Positions 32,969 through 41,012 of a stretch of 41,883 nucleotides of DNA are shown here, one piece after another. The DNA is from Anaerolineae bacterium (GTDB lineage: Bacteria; Chloroflexota; Anaerolineae; UBA4142; SHND01), in NCBI GenBank assembly GCA_020851635.1, contig JADZCJ010000088.1, positions 1 to 41,883 on the forward strand, given 5' to 3'. The translations under genes and the position numbers were made by a program. How positions within the stretch are numbered: the first letter of the stretch is position 1; every line of letters starts with the position of its first letter. Under the pieces are notes generated by a model. The model did no database searches, was not told the origin of the DNA, and saw only the letters and a list, made by a program, of their open reading frames with translations.

Positions 32969-33279
32969 TATCTCACCGGATTGCGACTGCCGGAAAACTG
33001 GGTCCAGTTGAAATAGGTGCAGCCATAATACTCGATGCTGTCCAATTCAATGACAAACCGTCCTACGTGCTTGCTGGGCGTGACTGCAGTTCGTTTCGCG
33101 ACATAGACCTCATTACCGCGCTCGGTGCGATTGTATATGATGACCTGCTTGACCTTGCGTTTCTTGTCAATGACCCAGTTCCCGGTGGACCCCGAGCCGT
33201 CGTCGCGTTTTTTGAAATATTTGCCACACGTGAAAACGACGATCGCATTTTCACGACGTTTGAGCAAACTGGTAGCCAT
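32872..33279 (-). CDS. Small protein of unknown function, overlapping the lipoprotein gene
   Basis: A 135-residue frame with a good AAGGAG site eight bases before its ATG. The first 105 residues (CGKYFKKRDDGSG, VGRFVIELDSIEYYG) look like a compact beta domain. The last 30 (RTLALGSNTLRCLGGPRAGGE) are read in a different frame from the lipoprotein and have poor composition, so the true product may once have ended earlier. No family is recognised. Confidence 0.5.
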   Translation of the reverse strand: MATSLLKRRENAIVVFTCGKYFKKRDDGSGSTGNWVIDKKRKVKQVIIYNRTERGNEVYVAKRTAVTPSKHVGRFVIELDSIEYYGCTYFNWTQFSGSRNPVRYWNRTLALGSNTLRCLGGPRAGGESSFQRSFS

Positions 33280-33379
33280 TTAAGAGTCTCCTTGTGTCAA
33301 GTTGACCAGTGCTGACAGACATGAAATTGTGCGCGCATGTAGGCGCGTTTATTTGATTAGCTGTTCGTGATTGGGTTTG

Positions 33380-33808
33380 TCACCGCAATTCTGAGTCTGC
33401 ACCTTGTGTTGTAAATGGATCTGGGTAAGGCAATAATCTGAGTTCGTTAATAAAACGAAAGTCACGAATATTTTTTGTGACGAATCCAAAGTTCATTGAG
33501 CTTGCAGTGGCTGCGATCAACGCGTCTTGAATCAAGAGACCATGACTCAAGCGAAAACGCCGCAAGAGTTCTACTGCTTTGTTTGAGATTTGCTCATCAA
33601 GCGGGATGATTTGAAAACGTGCAAGAAAATTATCCAGCGCGATGGTCTCGCTCTTGTTACGAAGCCCTACAACCAACTCCATTTCAGTAATGACACTGAT
33701 AGTCAGAATTGCACGTGTTTCAATTTGAGCAAGTGTATCAATTGCAGGCGCGTTACCGTACAAAGCATCAATAATGATGTCGGTGTCAATTACGATTTGC
33801 TCTGGCAC
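33380..33808 (-). CDS. PIN-domain toxin (VapC-like ribonuclease)
   Basis: About 142 residues from GTG 33808 (a GTG at 33826 is also possible). PIN residues are in order: Asp in VIDTDIIIDAL, Glu in EMELVVGLRN, Asp in LLIQDALIAATA and the final acidic NIRDFRF. VapC-type toxins cleave RNA, often initiator tRNA or the 23S sarcin-ricin loop. The gene overlaps the end of the antitoxin gene, the usual order for vapBC. The pair lies in the accessory block between molybdenum hydroxylase genes and is AT-richer than its surroundings. Confidence 0.87.
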   Translation of the reverse strand: MPEQIVIDTDIIIDALYGNAPAIDTLAQIETRAILTISVITEMELVVGLRNKSETIALDNFLARFQIIPLDEQISNKAVELLRRFRLSHGLLIQDALIAATASSMNFGFVTKNIRDFRFINELRLLPYPDPFTTQGADSELR

Positions 33809-34043
33809 GACGCATGTTCTCTTCACTTTGTCGTAAATTTCTCACCCAAGCCGTGCTGTCTTCCATGTCTTTGCGATCGCGCCACATGCCAAGGGCTGGT
33901 TCTTGTTCCAGTGGAATCCGCTTTGCTGCTTTCTTGCGTGTGCTGACGTAGCGTGTTTTCAAGAACGCGATGTAATCAAGCACTTGTTTTTGTAATTCAG
34001 GGGGAAGCGCGGAAAACTCGCGCTGGATGATGGATTGTTTCAT
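33786..34043 (-). CDS. VapB-type antitoxin (DUF2281-like)
   Basis: An 85-residue protein. The N-terminal segment REFSALPPELQKQVLDYIAFLKTRY is typical of the short DUF2281/VapB antitoxins paired with PIN toxins. The C-terminal part is charged and probably disordered, the part that wraps the toxin. It overlaps the PIN gene by about 23 bases. Antitoxins of this kind usually repress their own promoter. Confidence 0.82.
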   Translation of the reverse strand: MKQSIIQREFSALPPELQKQVLDYIAFLKTRYVSTRKKAAKRIPLEQEPALGMWRDRKDMEDSTAWVRNLRQSEENMRRARANRN

Positions 34044-34094
34044 GTTGTTACTCTTCTTTCAAAATAAATCCTGCTCCTTTCTTCCTCTGATGCA

Positions 34095-34196
34095 TCATTG
34101 TGAATCCGCTTTCCGTCGTGTAGCAACAATTCCAATAATCGCAGCAGCGATAACTGTTACAGACCCTATTACCGCCGCGATTACAGTCGAGTCCAT
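34095..34196 (-). CDS. 33-residue single-span membrane protein (unannotated small ORF)
   Basis: ATG 34196 begins three bases after the stop of the large subunit gene (TAA at 34202-34200), and the frame ends at TGA (34097-34095). The peptide opens MDSTVIAAVIGSV, continues as one hydrophobic helix of about 22 residues and ends in a positive stretch ATRRKADSQ. This fits a small inner-membrane protein translated by re-initiation. The Shine-Dalgarno is poor (GGGG inside the upstream gene). No homologue is known to me. Confidence 0.5.
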   Translation of the reverse strand: MDSTVIAAVIGSVTVIAAAIIGIVATRRKADSQ

Positions 34197-34199
34197 TTG

Positions 34200-36605
34200 T
34201 TACCCCGCTGTCTGCATGACCGCCACCCCTTCCCTCTCCCCATTCACCCTTTCGCGGGTTTCGCGCTCCTGTTCCGTGTATATCGCGCATAAAATCTTTT
34301 CCGGCGTAATCGGCAATTCAGTAAAGCGAATCCCCAGCGCGTTATAGAGCGCGTTGGCATAGGCGGCGGCGCAGGGGTTTGTGGCGGCTTCACCGATGCC
34401 TTTGGCGCCAAACGGTCCGCTCGGTTCGTAGGTGTCGGAAAAATGGGTGATGATATTGGCGTTTGTCGGCGCTTCGCTGATGGCGGGAGTCTTGCCATCA
34501 ATCCAAAAGCCCTTGGACGCCAGCTGCCCCGTCTGCGCGTCCCATTGGTTGTCTTCGATGAGCGCATACCCCACGCCCTTGGAAAGCCCGCCTTCGAGCT
34601 GCCCGATTGCCATGTTGGGATTGATCAATGTGCCGCAGTCGCTGCCCATCACCGCGCGATTTGTCGTCACCTGCCCTGTTTCCGTGTCAACCGTGACATC
34701 AACAAAATAAGTGACAAAAGCCGGCGGACAATTGACCTGACGCAAACTCTCGACGGCTGCCATCGTGCCCCACGAATTCATTTGGAGCTGCTTGGCGAGT
34801 GCGCCGAGCGTGATGCGCCGCTCGGGAAAATTCGGACAATAGATCACGCCTTGCATGAGCTCGTAATCAGGCTCAATTACGAACGAATCGGCTTGTAGTC
34901 CGAGGATGCGCGAGGCATTTTCAAAGATTTGCTGTTTGACGTTGCGCGCGGCTTTGAGCGCCGCGCCGCCGCCTGCGTACACTCCGCGCGTGGCATGCGT
35001 GACCACGTCATAGACGGTGGTCAGTGTGTCCGCAGGCGCGATGCCCACTTTTTCGACAGGCACGCCCAATTCTTCCGCGACAATCTTGGCAATCGCTTCG
35101 AGCGTGCCGCCGCCGTGGTCCATCATGGCATGCACCACATCCACCGAACCATCCTCGTTCACCTTGACAAAAGCGCCCGAATAATCAATCACTTCGCCGG
35201 GTTTTGGAGCGCCCGCGCCGCTGGTGTGAAACCCGCGCGCCATGCCAATGCCGTGACGATAGCGTCCCGTCTGCGCGCCGGGTTTGGGACGCGCGCGCCA
35301 ACCGATTTTTGCCGCGCCTTCGCGCAACAGCTGCGGGACCCCGTCACTGCGGATGATGGATTGAACGGAGGGACCCTGTCCCCAAAATGTGCCGCCGAGA
35401 CCGACATAGTTTTTGAGTTTGAAATCAATCGGGTCAATCTCGAGCTCGTGCGCGATTTCGTCCATGAGCGATTCCAGCGCAAAAGTCGCTTGCGGGTTGC
35501 CGAAACCCTGCATCGCGCATGCCGGCGTTTTGTTGGTATAGACGGCGCGCCCCTCAAAACGCAGGTGCGGAAACTTGTAGAGCGACGCGCTCCAACCGGC
35601 GAGAACAGAGAGCAGAGGATACGCCTGAATGTTGTGTCCGCCAATATCGGCGACCGCCTGAATGTGTCCGGCGGTGATTTTGCCGTCGCTCGTCACGCCT
35701 ATTTTTACTTTCAGCTGGGTCTGATAACGGGTGTGGTCATACATGTCCTCTTCGCGCGTGGAAACGAGTTTGACGGGACGTCCCGCTTTGAGCGCAAGGG
35801 CGACACAGATCGGAATGATCGAGTTCATCTGGATGGACGAACCAAAGGTGCCGCCGATGGCAACGCGTTTGACATTGACCTTGTGCAGCGGGATTTCAAA
35901 AATCTCGCCGAGCAGCTGACGGACGTTGTGAATGGACTGGGTCGTCGGATAGACGGTGATCGAGCCATCCGGCGCGGGATCACAGACGCAGCTCTTGGTC
36001 TCCATTTGCGCGTGATAGATGCGGCTGGTGAGAAATTCGCGCTCGAAAACATGGTCGGCATCGGCAAAACCCTGCTCGACGTCGCCGACGTTGACGACGC
36101 GGCTCACCGCCACGTTGTTTTCGATCGGCTTTTGCTCACCATTCAAGAGGACAGATTCATAGATCGGCTCGGCGCCCGTCGCTTGTGCGCTCTCGGGGTC
36201 GGTGTAATGAGGCAGGATTTCCCAGTCCACCTTAAGGGCGCGCAAAGCTTTTTCAGCCAGCCGTTCGGTCGGTGCGGCAACCGCAGCAATCGCTTCGCCC
36301 ACATGACGCGCCTTGTCGGCAAGCACGGTGCGGTCACGATAGAGAAAAGGCGGGGTGCTGACGATACGCTCGTTGTATTTGAGGTGAGGCACATCGGCAA
36401 AAGTGAGCGTGACCGCGCCCAACGCCTGGGCATCGGTCGTGTCAATGCTCTTGATCCGCGCATGAGCATAGGGGGAACGCAGCACGCGAGCGTGCCACAT
36501 GCGCGGAAGGATGACGTCAGACGCATAGACCTCGCGTCCTGTTACTTTGGCGATTCCGTCTTTGCGATGTTTGTTAACGCCGAGGGTGTGGTAAAGCTCA
36601 TTCAT
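34200..36605 (-). CDS. Molybdenum hydroxylase large (Mo-cofactor) subunit, copy 2
   Basis: An 801-residue xanthine-dehydrogenase-family large subunit, only distantly like copy 1. The hammerhead domain opens GIAKVTGREVYASDVILP, and the C-terminal base Glu 739 lies in GAKGIGE. Two cofactor-near loops are unusual: GGTFGS (251-256) replaces GGGFGGK, and MQGFG (365-369) replaces FRGFG. The C-terminus is longer than usual and charged (EQERETRERVNGERE). It has its own strong promoter and a GGAG site. No small or medium subunit is adjacent; the nearest are copy 2 genes at 29807-31202, past the accessory block. Confidence 0.9.
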   Translation of the reverse strand: MNELYHTLGVNKHRKDGIAKVTGREVYASDVILPRMWHARVLRSPYAHARIKSIDTTDAQALGAVTLTFADVPHLKYNERIVSTPPFLYRDRTVLADKARHVGEAIAAVAAPTERLAEKALRALKVDWEILPHYTDPESAQATGAEPIYESVLLNGEQKPIENNVAVSRVVNVGDVEQGFADADHVFEREFLTSRIYHAQMETKSCVCDPAPDGSITVYPTTQSIHNVRQLLGEIFEIPLHKVNVKRVAIGGTFGSSIQMNSIIPICVALALKAGRPVKLVSTREEDMYDHTRYQTQLKVKIGVTSDGKITAGHIQAVADIGGHNIQAYPLLSVLAGWSASLYKFPHLRFEGRAVYTNKTPACAMQGFGNPQATFALESLMDEIAHELEIDPIDFKLKNYVGLGGTFWGQGPSVQSIIRSDGVPQLLREGAAKIGWRARPKPGAQTGRYRHGIGMARGFHTSGAGAPKPGEVIDYSGAFVKVNEDGSVDVVHAMMDHGGGTLEAIAKIVAEELGVPVEKVGIAPADTLTTVYDVVTHATRGVYAGGGAALKAARNVKQQIFENASRILGLQADSFVIEPDYELMQGVIYCPNFPERRITLGALAKQLQMNSWGTMAAVESLRQVNCPPAFVTYFVDVTVDTETGQVTTNRAVMGSDCGTLINPNMAIGQLEGGLSKGVGYALIEDNQWDAQTGQLASKGFWIDGKTPAISEAPTNANIITHFSDTYEPSGPFGAKGIGEAATNPCAAAYANALYNALGIRFTELPITPEKILCAIYTEQERETRERVNGEREGVAVMQTAG

Positions 36606-36636
36606 GGCTACTCCGGAGGGTCAATCTGATGCAAAG

Positions 36637-36664
36637 ATTATAGCACCGGCGTAATTCCCGTCAA
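36637..36664 (-). promoter_or_regulatory. Strong promoter of large subunit copy 2
   Basis: On the minus strand, TTGACG (36664-36659), a 16-base spacer and TATAAT (36642-36637). The predicted start is about 36630, giving a leader of about 25 bases with GGAG before the ATG at 36605. Confidence 0.72.
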
Positions 36665-36754
36665 TGGGGCAGAACAAAAGGAACGCTCTCGGGCCGTAAG
36701 GAACGAACGCCGTTTCGTTCCCCGCAGGTGCCCATCACGCTTTCGGATAGAGAT

Positions 36755-37966
36755 TCAACCTCCATCACATTTCGTGGGGTGTGCTGCCTGCTTGTAAATG
36801 CGGTCAAATTCCTCAATATAGCTCTTGGCAAGCGCGGGGTCGTCAATGATGAGCAGGTTTTCGTCGTTGGTCTTGTTGGCGGCGTCGGTAAAATTGTACG
36901 AACCGGTAATGACGGTGCGATCGTCAATGATCATCAGCTTGCTGTGGAGGATATAGCAGTTGCCATCCTCGAGCACGTCAATGCCCGCGCGTTTCAGCTT
37001 GCCATATTCGGCGCCAGGTCCCGTATTATTGCGCGTCTCGAAAACAGCTTGGACCCGGACCCCCTGATTGTGTTTGGCGATGAGCAGCTCTGCCATCGGG
37101 TCATCCGTAAATGCAAAAGCGGTGATACGGATGTTTTTGGTGGCGCCCTGTATGCGCCTGATGATCGCCTGCTGCGCCCCGCCGTTGGGCGAGAAATAGT
37201 TTTCGAGCGCGATGCCGCCTTCGAGTTGTATGCGCGGGTTCGGAATTTGTTTGGCGGGCACATCCAGCGCGCGAATCAGATAAAGCCGCTCAAAAATATG
37301 CGCATAATTTGCGATCAGCGCCGGGTTGTCGAGGCGCAGCATGTTATTGTTGTTCCGGTAGGTGTCGTTAGGCGTGAAATTCATTGACCCTGTCCACAAG
37401 AGACGGTTGTCAATCAACGCAAATTTGTTGTGCATGAGCGCGCCGCGGTCGTCCTTGACCACCGGGATACCCGCCTTTTCCAGTTTGGCAACCGCGTCGG
37501 TAAATTCCCGCGCGTCTTGATTTGCGTCGTAATCCACAAGAGCGCGGACGGCGACCCCTCGTTCCGCCGCGCGGACCAGCGCATCGGCAAGTGAGGGCAG
37601 CCGCAGGTCAAAGACCGCCACATCAATCGTCTTTTGGGCGCGCTCGAAATCGGCAACGATTGCTTGGTCCACGCCGCCGTGGCGATTCCCTTGTCTTTCC
37701 GGATATTCGGGTTTGGTAAAGTAGACGGTATACCACACACCCTCCGAGACATTGGCGCGCGGAAGGACCGTTACCGGCAAGTCAGGCGCCGGGGCGATAC
37801 TGGGCGGCGGGTTGATGACCTCACCCGGCAGACCGATAGGCATACAGCCGCCAAAAACGGCGCTGCCGCCCAGGATGAGCAGCACAATGAGAATTCCGCC
37901 GAGAATGACCCAGGGACTAAACGCGGCGACTGTGGCTCGGCTGGAGCCGGGTTTCTTTCTGGACAT
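36755..37966 (-). CDS. Phospholipase-D-family protein with two HKD motifs
   Basis: 403 residues from ATG 37966; the longer frame into the upstream gene is rejected. An N-terminal hydrophobic anchor (about 17-42) ends near a possible lipobox FGGC, then a Pro-rich spacer. The two catalytic motifs are HNKFALIDNRLLWTGSMNF and HSKLMIIDDRTVITGSYNF, both with intact His, Lys and Asp. PLD proteins of this size include bacterial endonucleases (Nuc-like, normally dimers of one motif) and phospholipases. An exported or surface-attached enzyme is likely. The gene lies downstream of the Pro/Ala-rich protein, 25 bases apart. Confidence 0.88.
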   Translation of the reverse strand: MSRKKPGSSRATVAAFSPWVILGGILIVLLILGGSAVFGGCMPIGLPGEVINPPPSIAPAPDLPVTVLPRANVSEGVWYTVYFTKPEYPERQGNRHGGVDQAIVADFERAQKTIDVAVFDLRLPSLADALVRAAERGVAVRALVDYDANQDAREFTDAVAKLEKAGIPVVKDDRGALMHNKFALIDNRLLWTGSMNFTPNDTYRNNNNMLRLDNPALIANYAHIFERLYLIRALDVPAKQIPNPRIQLEGGIALENYFSPNGGAQQAIIRRIQGATKNIRITAFAFTDDPMAELLIAKHNQGVRVQAVFETRNNTGPGAEYGKLKRAGIDVLEDGNCYILHSKLMIIDDRTVITGSYNFTDAANKTNDENLLIIDDPALAKSYIEEFDRIYKQAAHPTKCDGG

Positions 37967-37991
37967 GGATGCGTTCGGATAGGTTCGTCGT

Positions 37992-38546
37992 CTATTTCCT
38001 TTTCGAGCGCCTGATTTTGCGCCTTTTTTTGCGTTTGGGGGCAAGGGGCGGGGCAGGATTCGGCGCCGTCGGTCCGATTTCGGCAGAGGCGTTTGCGACA
38101 AGAGCAGCGGTTTCAGGAACGGCGGCGGATGCTTGCAGACGCGCATCGCTATTCGTAGATGCCCGACCGGTCATTTCGATCTCGGCAGAGGTTGTAACGG
38201 GCGCAGGGATAGCGTCCCCGGTCGGATCGGTCGTCGGAGCGCTGCTGTCGCTCATCTTGTTGCTCGTCGCAGACTCGTTCAAACGCGTCGCTGCATCCGC
38301 GCGCAGAGCTAGCGCTTGCGCGAGAAATCCGTCCGCTTGCAGCACAACCGCCTCTGCGCCCCGTTCGCTGCCGGAATTGGCGGCGCTTACGGCAGCGCGC
38401 ACCAGCGAATCATCGGCGTTGGCGGCTATTTGCCCCTGTGCCCATTCAAGCAGCGCGCGGGCGGATTGATCGTCGAGATTTTCGGTAAGCGACTCATTTT
38501 CATAGAGCCGCGCGATTGCATCCTGCTGTTCGGGAGTCAATTCCAT
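37992..38546 (-). CDS. Ala/Pro-rich protein of unknown function
   Basis: 184 residues from ATG 38546; this start lies just downstream of the livM terminator. The N-terminal 90 residues are helical (ELTPEQQDAIARLYENES, then repeats of Ala-rich helix with short turns). The rest is Ala/Thr/Pro-rich and probably disordered, ending in a strongly basic tail (KRKKRRKIRRSKRK). The basic tail could bind nucleic acid or acidic lipid. It is probably co-transcribed with the PLD gene. No family is recognised. Confidence 0.6.
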   Translation of the reverse strand: MELTPEQQDAIARLYENESLTENLDDQSARALLEWAQGQIAANADDSLVRAAVSAANSGSERGAEAVVLQADGFLAQALALRADAATRLNESATSNKMSDSSAPTTDPTGDAIPAPVTTSAEIEMTGRASTNSDARLQASAAVPETAALVANASAEIGPTAPNPAPPLAPKRKKRRKIRRSKRK

Positions 38547-38558
38547 AAATTCAAGACG

Positions 38559-38593
38559 AAAAAAAAACCTGCGAGGAGCGAAATCCTCGCAGG
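38559..38593 (-). terminator. Intrinsic terminator after livM
   Basis: On the minus strand CCTGCGAGGA (38593-38584), a TTTCGC loop and TCCTCGCAGG (38577-38568), then nine T (38567-38559). A perfect 10-bp stem eight bases after the livM stop. Confidence 0.93.
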
Positions 38594-38600
38594 TCACATT

Positions 38601-39809
38601 TTACCCCGCTTCGCTTTCGCGTTCCACTTCTTGTTCCGCAGCGGCGATCCCCGACAATCCCTCCTCTTCCTGTCCCTCATGGAACTCGCGCGCGCGCGCC
38701 TTGTTCGGCAAGAGACCCTCGGGACGGACGAGCATGACAATGACGAGGGCGAGACCGTAAAGCCCATAGCGCCACAGAGAAAAATCTATTTCACCCAGAA
38801 ACGGAATAAAGGCGCCGAGACGGTCTGCCACCGTCGTCATAAAACCCAAGCCGATGCGGTCAATCCCGGCGACCATGACGCCTCCAAGAAGCGCGCCATA
38901 CGGGTTGCCGCTGCCTCCCAGCACGACCGCGCAGAGGACTGTCACCGAAACAGTAAAATCAAAACTGCTGGGAAAAACACCCTGAATATACGAGGCAAAG
39001 TAGGCGCCGGCAAAACCGCTGAACGCCGCGCCCATGCCGAACGCGAGGAGTTTGGTTCGGACAATGTCCACACCCATCGAAGCCGCCGCGTCTTCATCCT
39101 CACGCATTGCCATCCATGCCCGCCCGAGACGGGAATCTTCAAGCCGCCGATTCAAAAAGAGTGCGACCAGAATGATCAAGAGACCGAGCCAGTACCACGG
39201 GGCAAGGTCAATCTTGCTAAAGTTGCCGACGCCCGGAACGTTTGGCAGGGCGATCAAACTCACGCCGCGCTCTCCGGCGGTGAGGTCCAGACAATTAATG
39301 TTCACAAACGGAATCGTCACGCAGGTCAGATTGCGAAACAGCACAGGCACAATCTCACCGAAACCAAGCGTGACGATGGCAAGATAGTCGCCGCGCAGAG
39401 GGATGGTCGGAGCGCCGAGGATAAACCCGCTGAACAATGCAATGCCCGCAGAGATAATGATCGCGACCCAAAAGTAATTTACCGGAAATGGAAAGGGTGT
39501 ATCCCAGGGCGGATGCGGCGTTGTCAGAAGCGCCATCGAATAAGCGCCGATTGCAAAGAACGCGGCATAGCCGAGGTCCAACAAACCGGCATAGCCGACC
39601 ACAATGTTCAAGCCGAGAGCGAGCATCGCGTACATGAGGACGGTCACAAGTGAGCCGGTGTACCCGCCGATTGCGTATCCCGACATTCGCTGCAGCGCGC
39701 TATCTATAAACGGATACAACGCAACCAGGATGACCAGGATCACCAGTTTCCAACGCTTGCGCAAGAGCATCCCCATGCTCGTGATCGAAAGTTCACGTAA
39801 TGGGCCCAT
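38601..39809 (-). CDS. livM: Branched-chain amino acid-type ABC permease LivM
   Basis: A 402-residue polytopic permease. GYTGSLVTVLMYAMLALGLNIVVGYAGLLDLGYAAFFAIGAY is the LivM N-terminal signature region, and the EAA-type cytoplasmic loop is AWMAMREDEDAAASMGVD. It forms the channel with LivH for uptake of branched-chain amino acids, amides or urea-like solutes. The start at 39809 has GGGAG eight bases upstream. The gene is followed directly by a terminator, so no Liv ATPase gene is in this operon. Confidence 0.93.
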   Translation of the reverse strand: MGPLRELSITSMGMLLRKRWKLVILVILVALYPFIDSALQRMSGYAIGGYTGSLVTVLMYAMLALGLNIVVGYAGLLDLGYAAFFAIGAYSMALLTTPHPPWDTPFPFPVNYFWVAIIISAGIALFSGFILGAPTIPLRGDYLAIVTLGFGEIVPVLFRNLTCVTIPFVNINCLDLTAGERGVSLIALPNVPGVGNFSKIDLAPWYWLGLLIILVALFLNRRLEDSRLGRAWMAMREDEDAAASMGVDIVRTKLLAFGMGAAFSGFAGAYFASYIQGVFPSSFDFTVSVTVLCAVVLGGSGNPYGALLGGVMVAGIDRIGLGFMTTVADRLGAFIPFLGEIDFSLWRYGLYGLALVIVMLVRPEGLLPNKARAREFHEGQEEEGLSGIAAAEQEVERESEAG

Positions 39810-39860
39810 TCGTTGTCTCCCGTTCCTGTGCTAGTGCAACAACATGATGAAAATGATGCG

Positions 39861-40910
39861 CTATGCTTTTTGTGAGCTGCCCGTGCCGAGGATGCCCGTG
39901 GGCTTGAACACAAGCACCAGGACCAGCAGTCCAAACACGACAGCGCGCGTCCATTGCCCCGCAAGATATTGGTCACTCAGCGCCGAGACCAGACCTATAA
40001 AAAAGCCGCCGAGCATTGCGCCCGTGATATTGCCGATGCCGCCCAGAACAGCTGCCGTAAAGGCCTTGAGACCCATGTCAAATCCCATATTCCACTGCAC
40101 GCCCTCAAAATAGAGCGCGCCGGCGACACCCGCCACCCCCGCAAGCGCGCCGCCGATGATGAACGTGATCGAGATAATCCGATCAATGTTGATCCCCATC
40201 AGGCGCGCGGCGTCGCGGTTCTGTGCGGTGGCGCGCATGGCTTTGCCCGTCTGGGAACGTTGGACAAAGATTCGCAATGCGATCATCAGCGGGATGGCAA
40301 GCCCGAGGGCAAAGAGATGCTTTGGTGTTAGGTTAATCCCGAGCGCTGTGCCGGCGAGCAAGTTAATCTTGGGAACAAGCGCCGGAAATGCTTTGGGGGT
40401 TGCCCCGCTTCCGCCGAAATAGCTCAGTAGGTCGCTCGGAATGCTCGCCCACCACAAGCCGACTTGCTCGAGCATAAATGAAACGCCGATTGCGGTGATC
40501 AGGACGACGATGCGCGGCGAAGAGCGCAGCGGTCTGTAGGCAAAACGTTCGATGCTGAAATTGAGCAGCGCACAGACAAGGGGCGCCGTAATAAACATTA
40601 GAAAAAGTGTGACGATGACTTGAGAGGGATCAGAGGTGTGGCTTGCGCCCAATAAACTGGCGATGGTCATTGAGGTGAATGCGCCGACCATATAAACGTC
40701 GCCATGCGCAAAGTTGATCAATTCGATGATTCCATAGACCATGGTATAGCCGAGCGCGACCAGCGCAAAAATCGCGCCTTGAGACATCCCGTTGATCACT
40801 TGCTGGGCAAAGAGAGTTGGGTCGCTCCGGAACGCATTGGCAAGAAAAAGTCCGACCGCCGCCATAATCAACCACATTGCTACGTTGCGAAAAGTGATTT
40901 TTGGTTTCAT
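39861..40910 (-). CDS. livH: Branched-chain amino acid-type ABC permease LivH
   Basis: About 349 residues from ATG 40910; ATG 40919 is possible but crowds the GAGGTG site. MSQGAIFALVALGYTMVYGIIELINFAHGD is the LivH signature and GKAMRATAQNRDAARLMGIN is the EAA-type loop for contact with the ATPase. About eight hydrophobic segments. It pairs with LivM 51 bases downstream. A long hairpin separates it from the substrate-binding protein gene. Confidence 0.93.
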   Translation of the reverse strand: MKPKITFRNVAMWLIMAAVGLFLANAFRSDPTLFAQQVINGMSQGAIFALVALGYTMVYGIIELINFAHGDVYMVGAFTSMTIASLLGASHTSDPSQVIVTLFLMFITAPLVCALLNFSIERFAYRPLRSSPRIVVLITAIGVSFMLEQVGLWWASIPSDLLSYFGGSGATPKAFPALVPKINLLAGTALGINLTPKHLFALGLAIPLMIALRIFVQRSQTGKAMRATAQNRDAARLMGINIDRIISITFIIGGALAGVAGVAGALYFEGVQWNMGFDMGLKAFTAAVLGGIGNITGAMLGGFFIGLVSALSDQYLAGQWTRAVVFGLLVLVLVFKPTGILGTGSSQKA

Positions 40911-40950
40911 TGATATCATGCACCTCGAAAATCGTATCGTGTGATGAATA

Positions 40951-40994
40951 ATGACAGGGCACAATTGCGTTCCGGATTCATTGTGCCCTGTCAT
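40951..40994. promoter_or_regulatory. 15-bp hairpin between the binding-protein gene and livH
   Basis: ATGACAGGGCACAAT (40951-40965) and ATTGTGCCCTGTCAT (40980-40994) are perfect inverted repeats with a 14-base loop and no T tract. In other ABC operons such a hairpin stabilises the upstream message and gives excess binding protein (established for malE-malF); the same role here is inferred. Confidence 0.7.
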
Positions 40995-41012
40995 GAGGTA
41001 TTACTATAGATG

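Noticed and set aside
34048-34290. 80-residue open frame on the minus strand
   Set aside because: It overlaps the end of large subunit copy 2 in another frame and is Cys/Gly-rich without pattern; the 33-residue frame at 34095-34196 is the better reading.
25635-36605. CO dehydrogenase (CoxSML) reading of the subunits
   Set aside because: Neither large subunit has the CoxL active-site Cys loop, and no coxD/E/F-type maturation genes are present.
34929-36629. 566-residue open frame on the plus strand
   Set aside because: It is antisense to large subunit copy 2, whose motifs and length are clear; it is a GC-rich shadow frame.
38316-39653. 445-residue open frame on the plus strand
   Set aside because: Antisense to livM and the downstream gene; composition rich in Arg/His/Lys as expected of a shadow.
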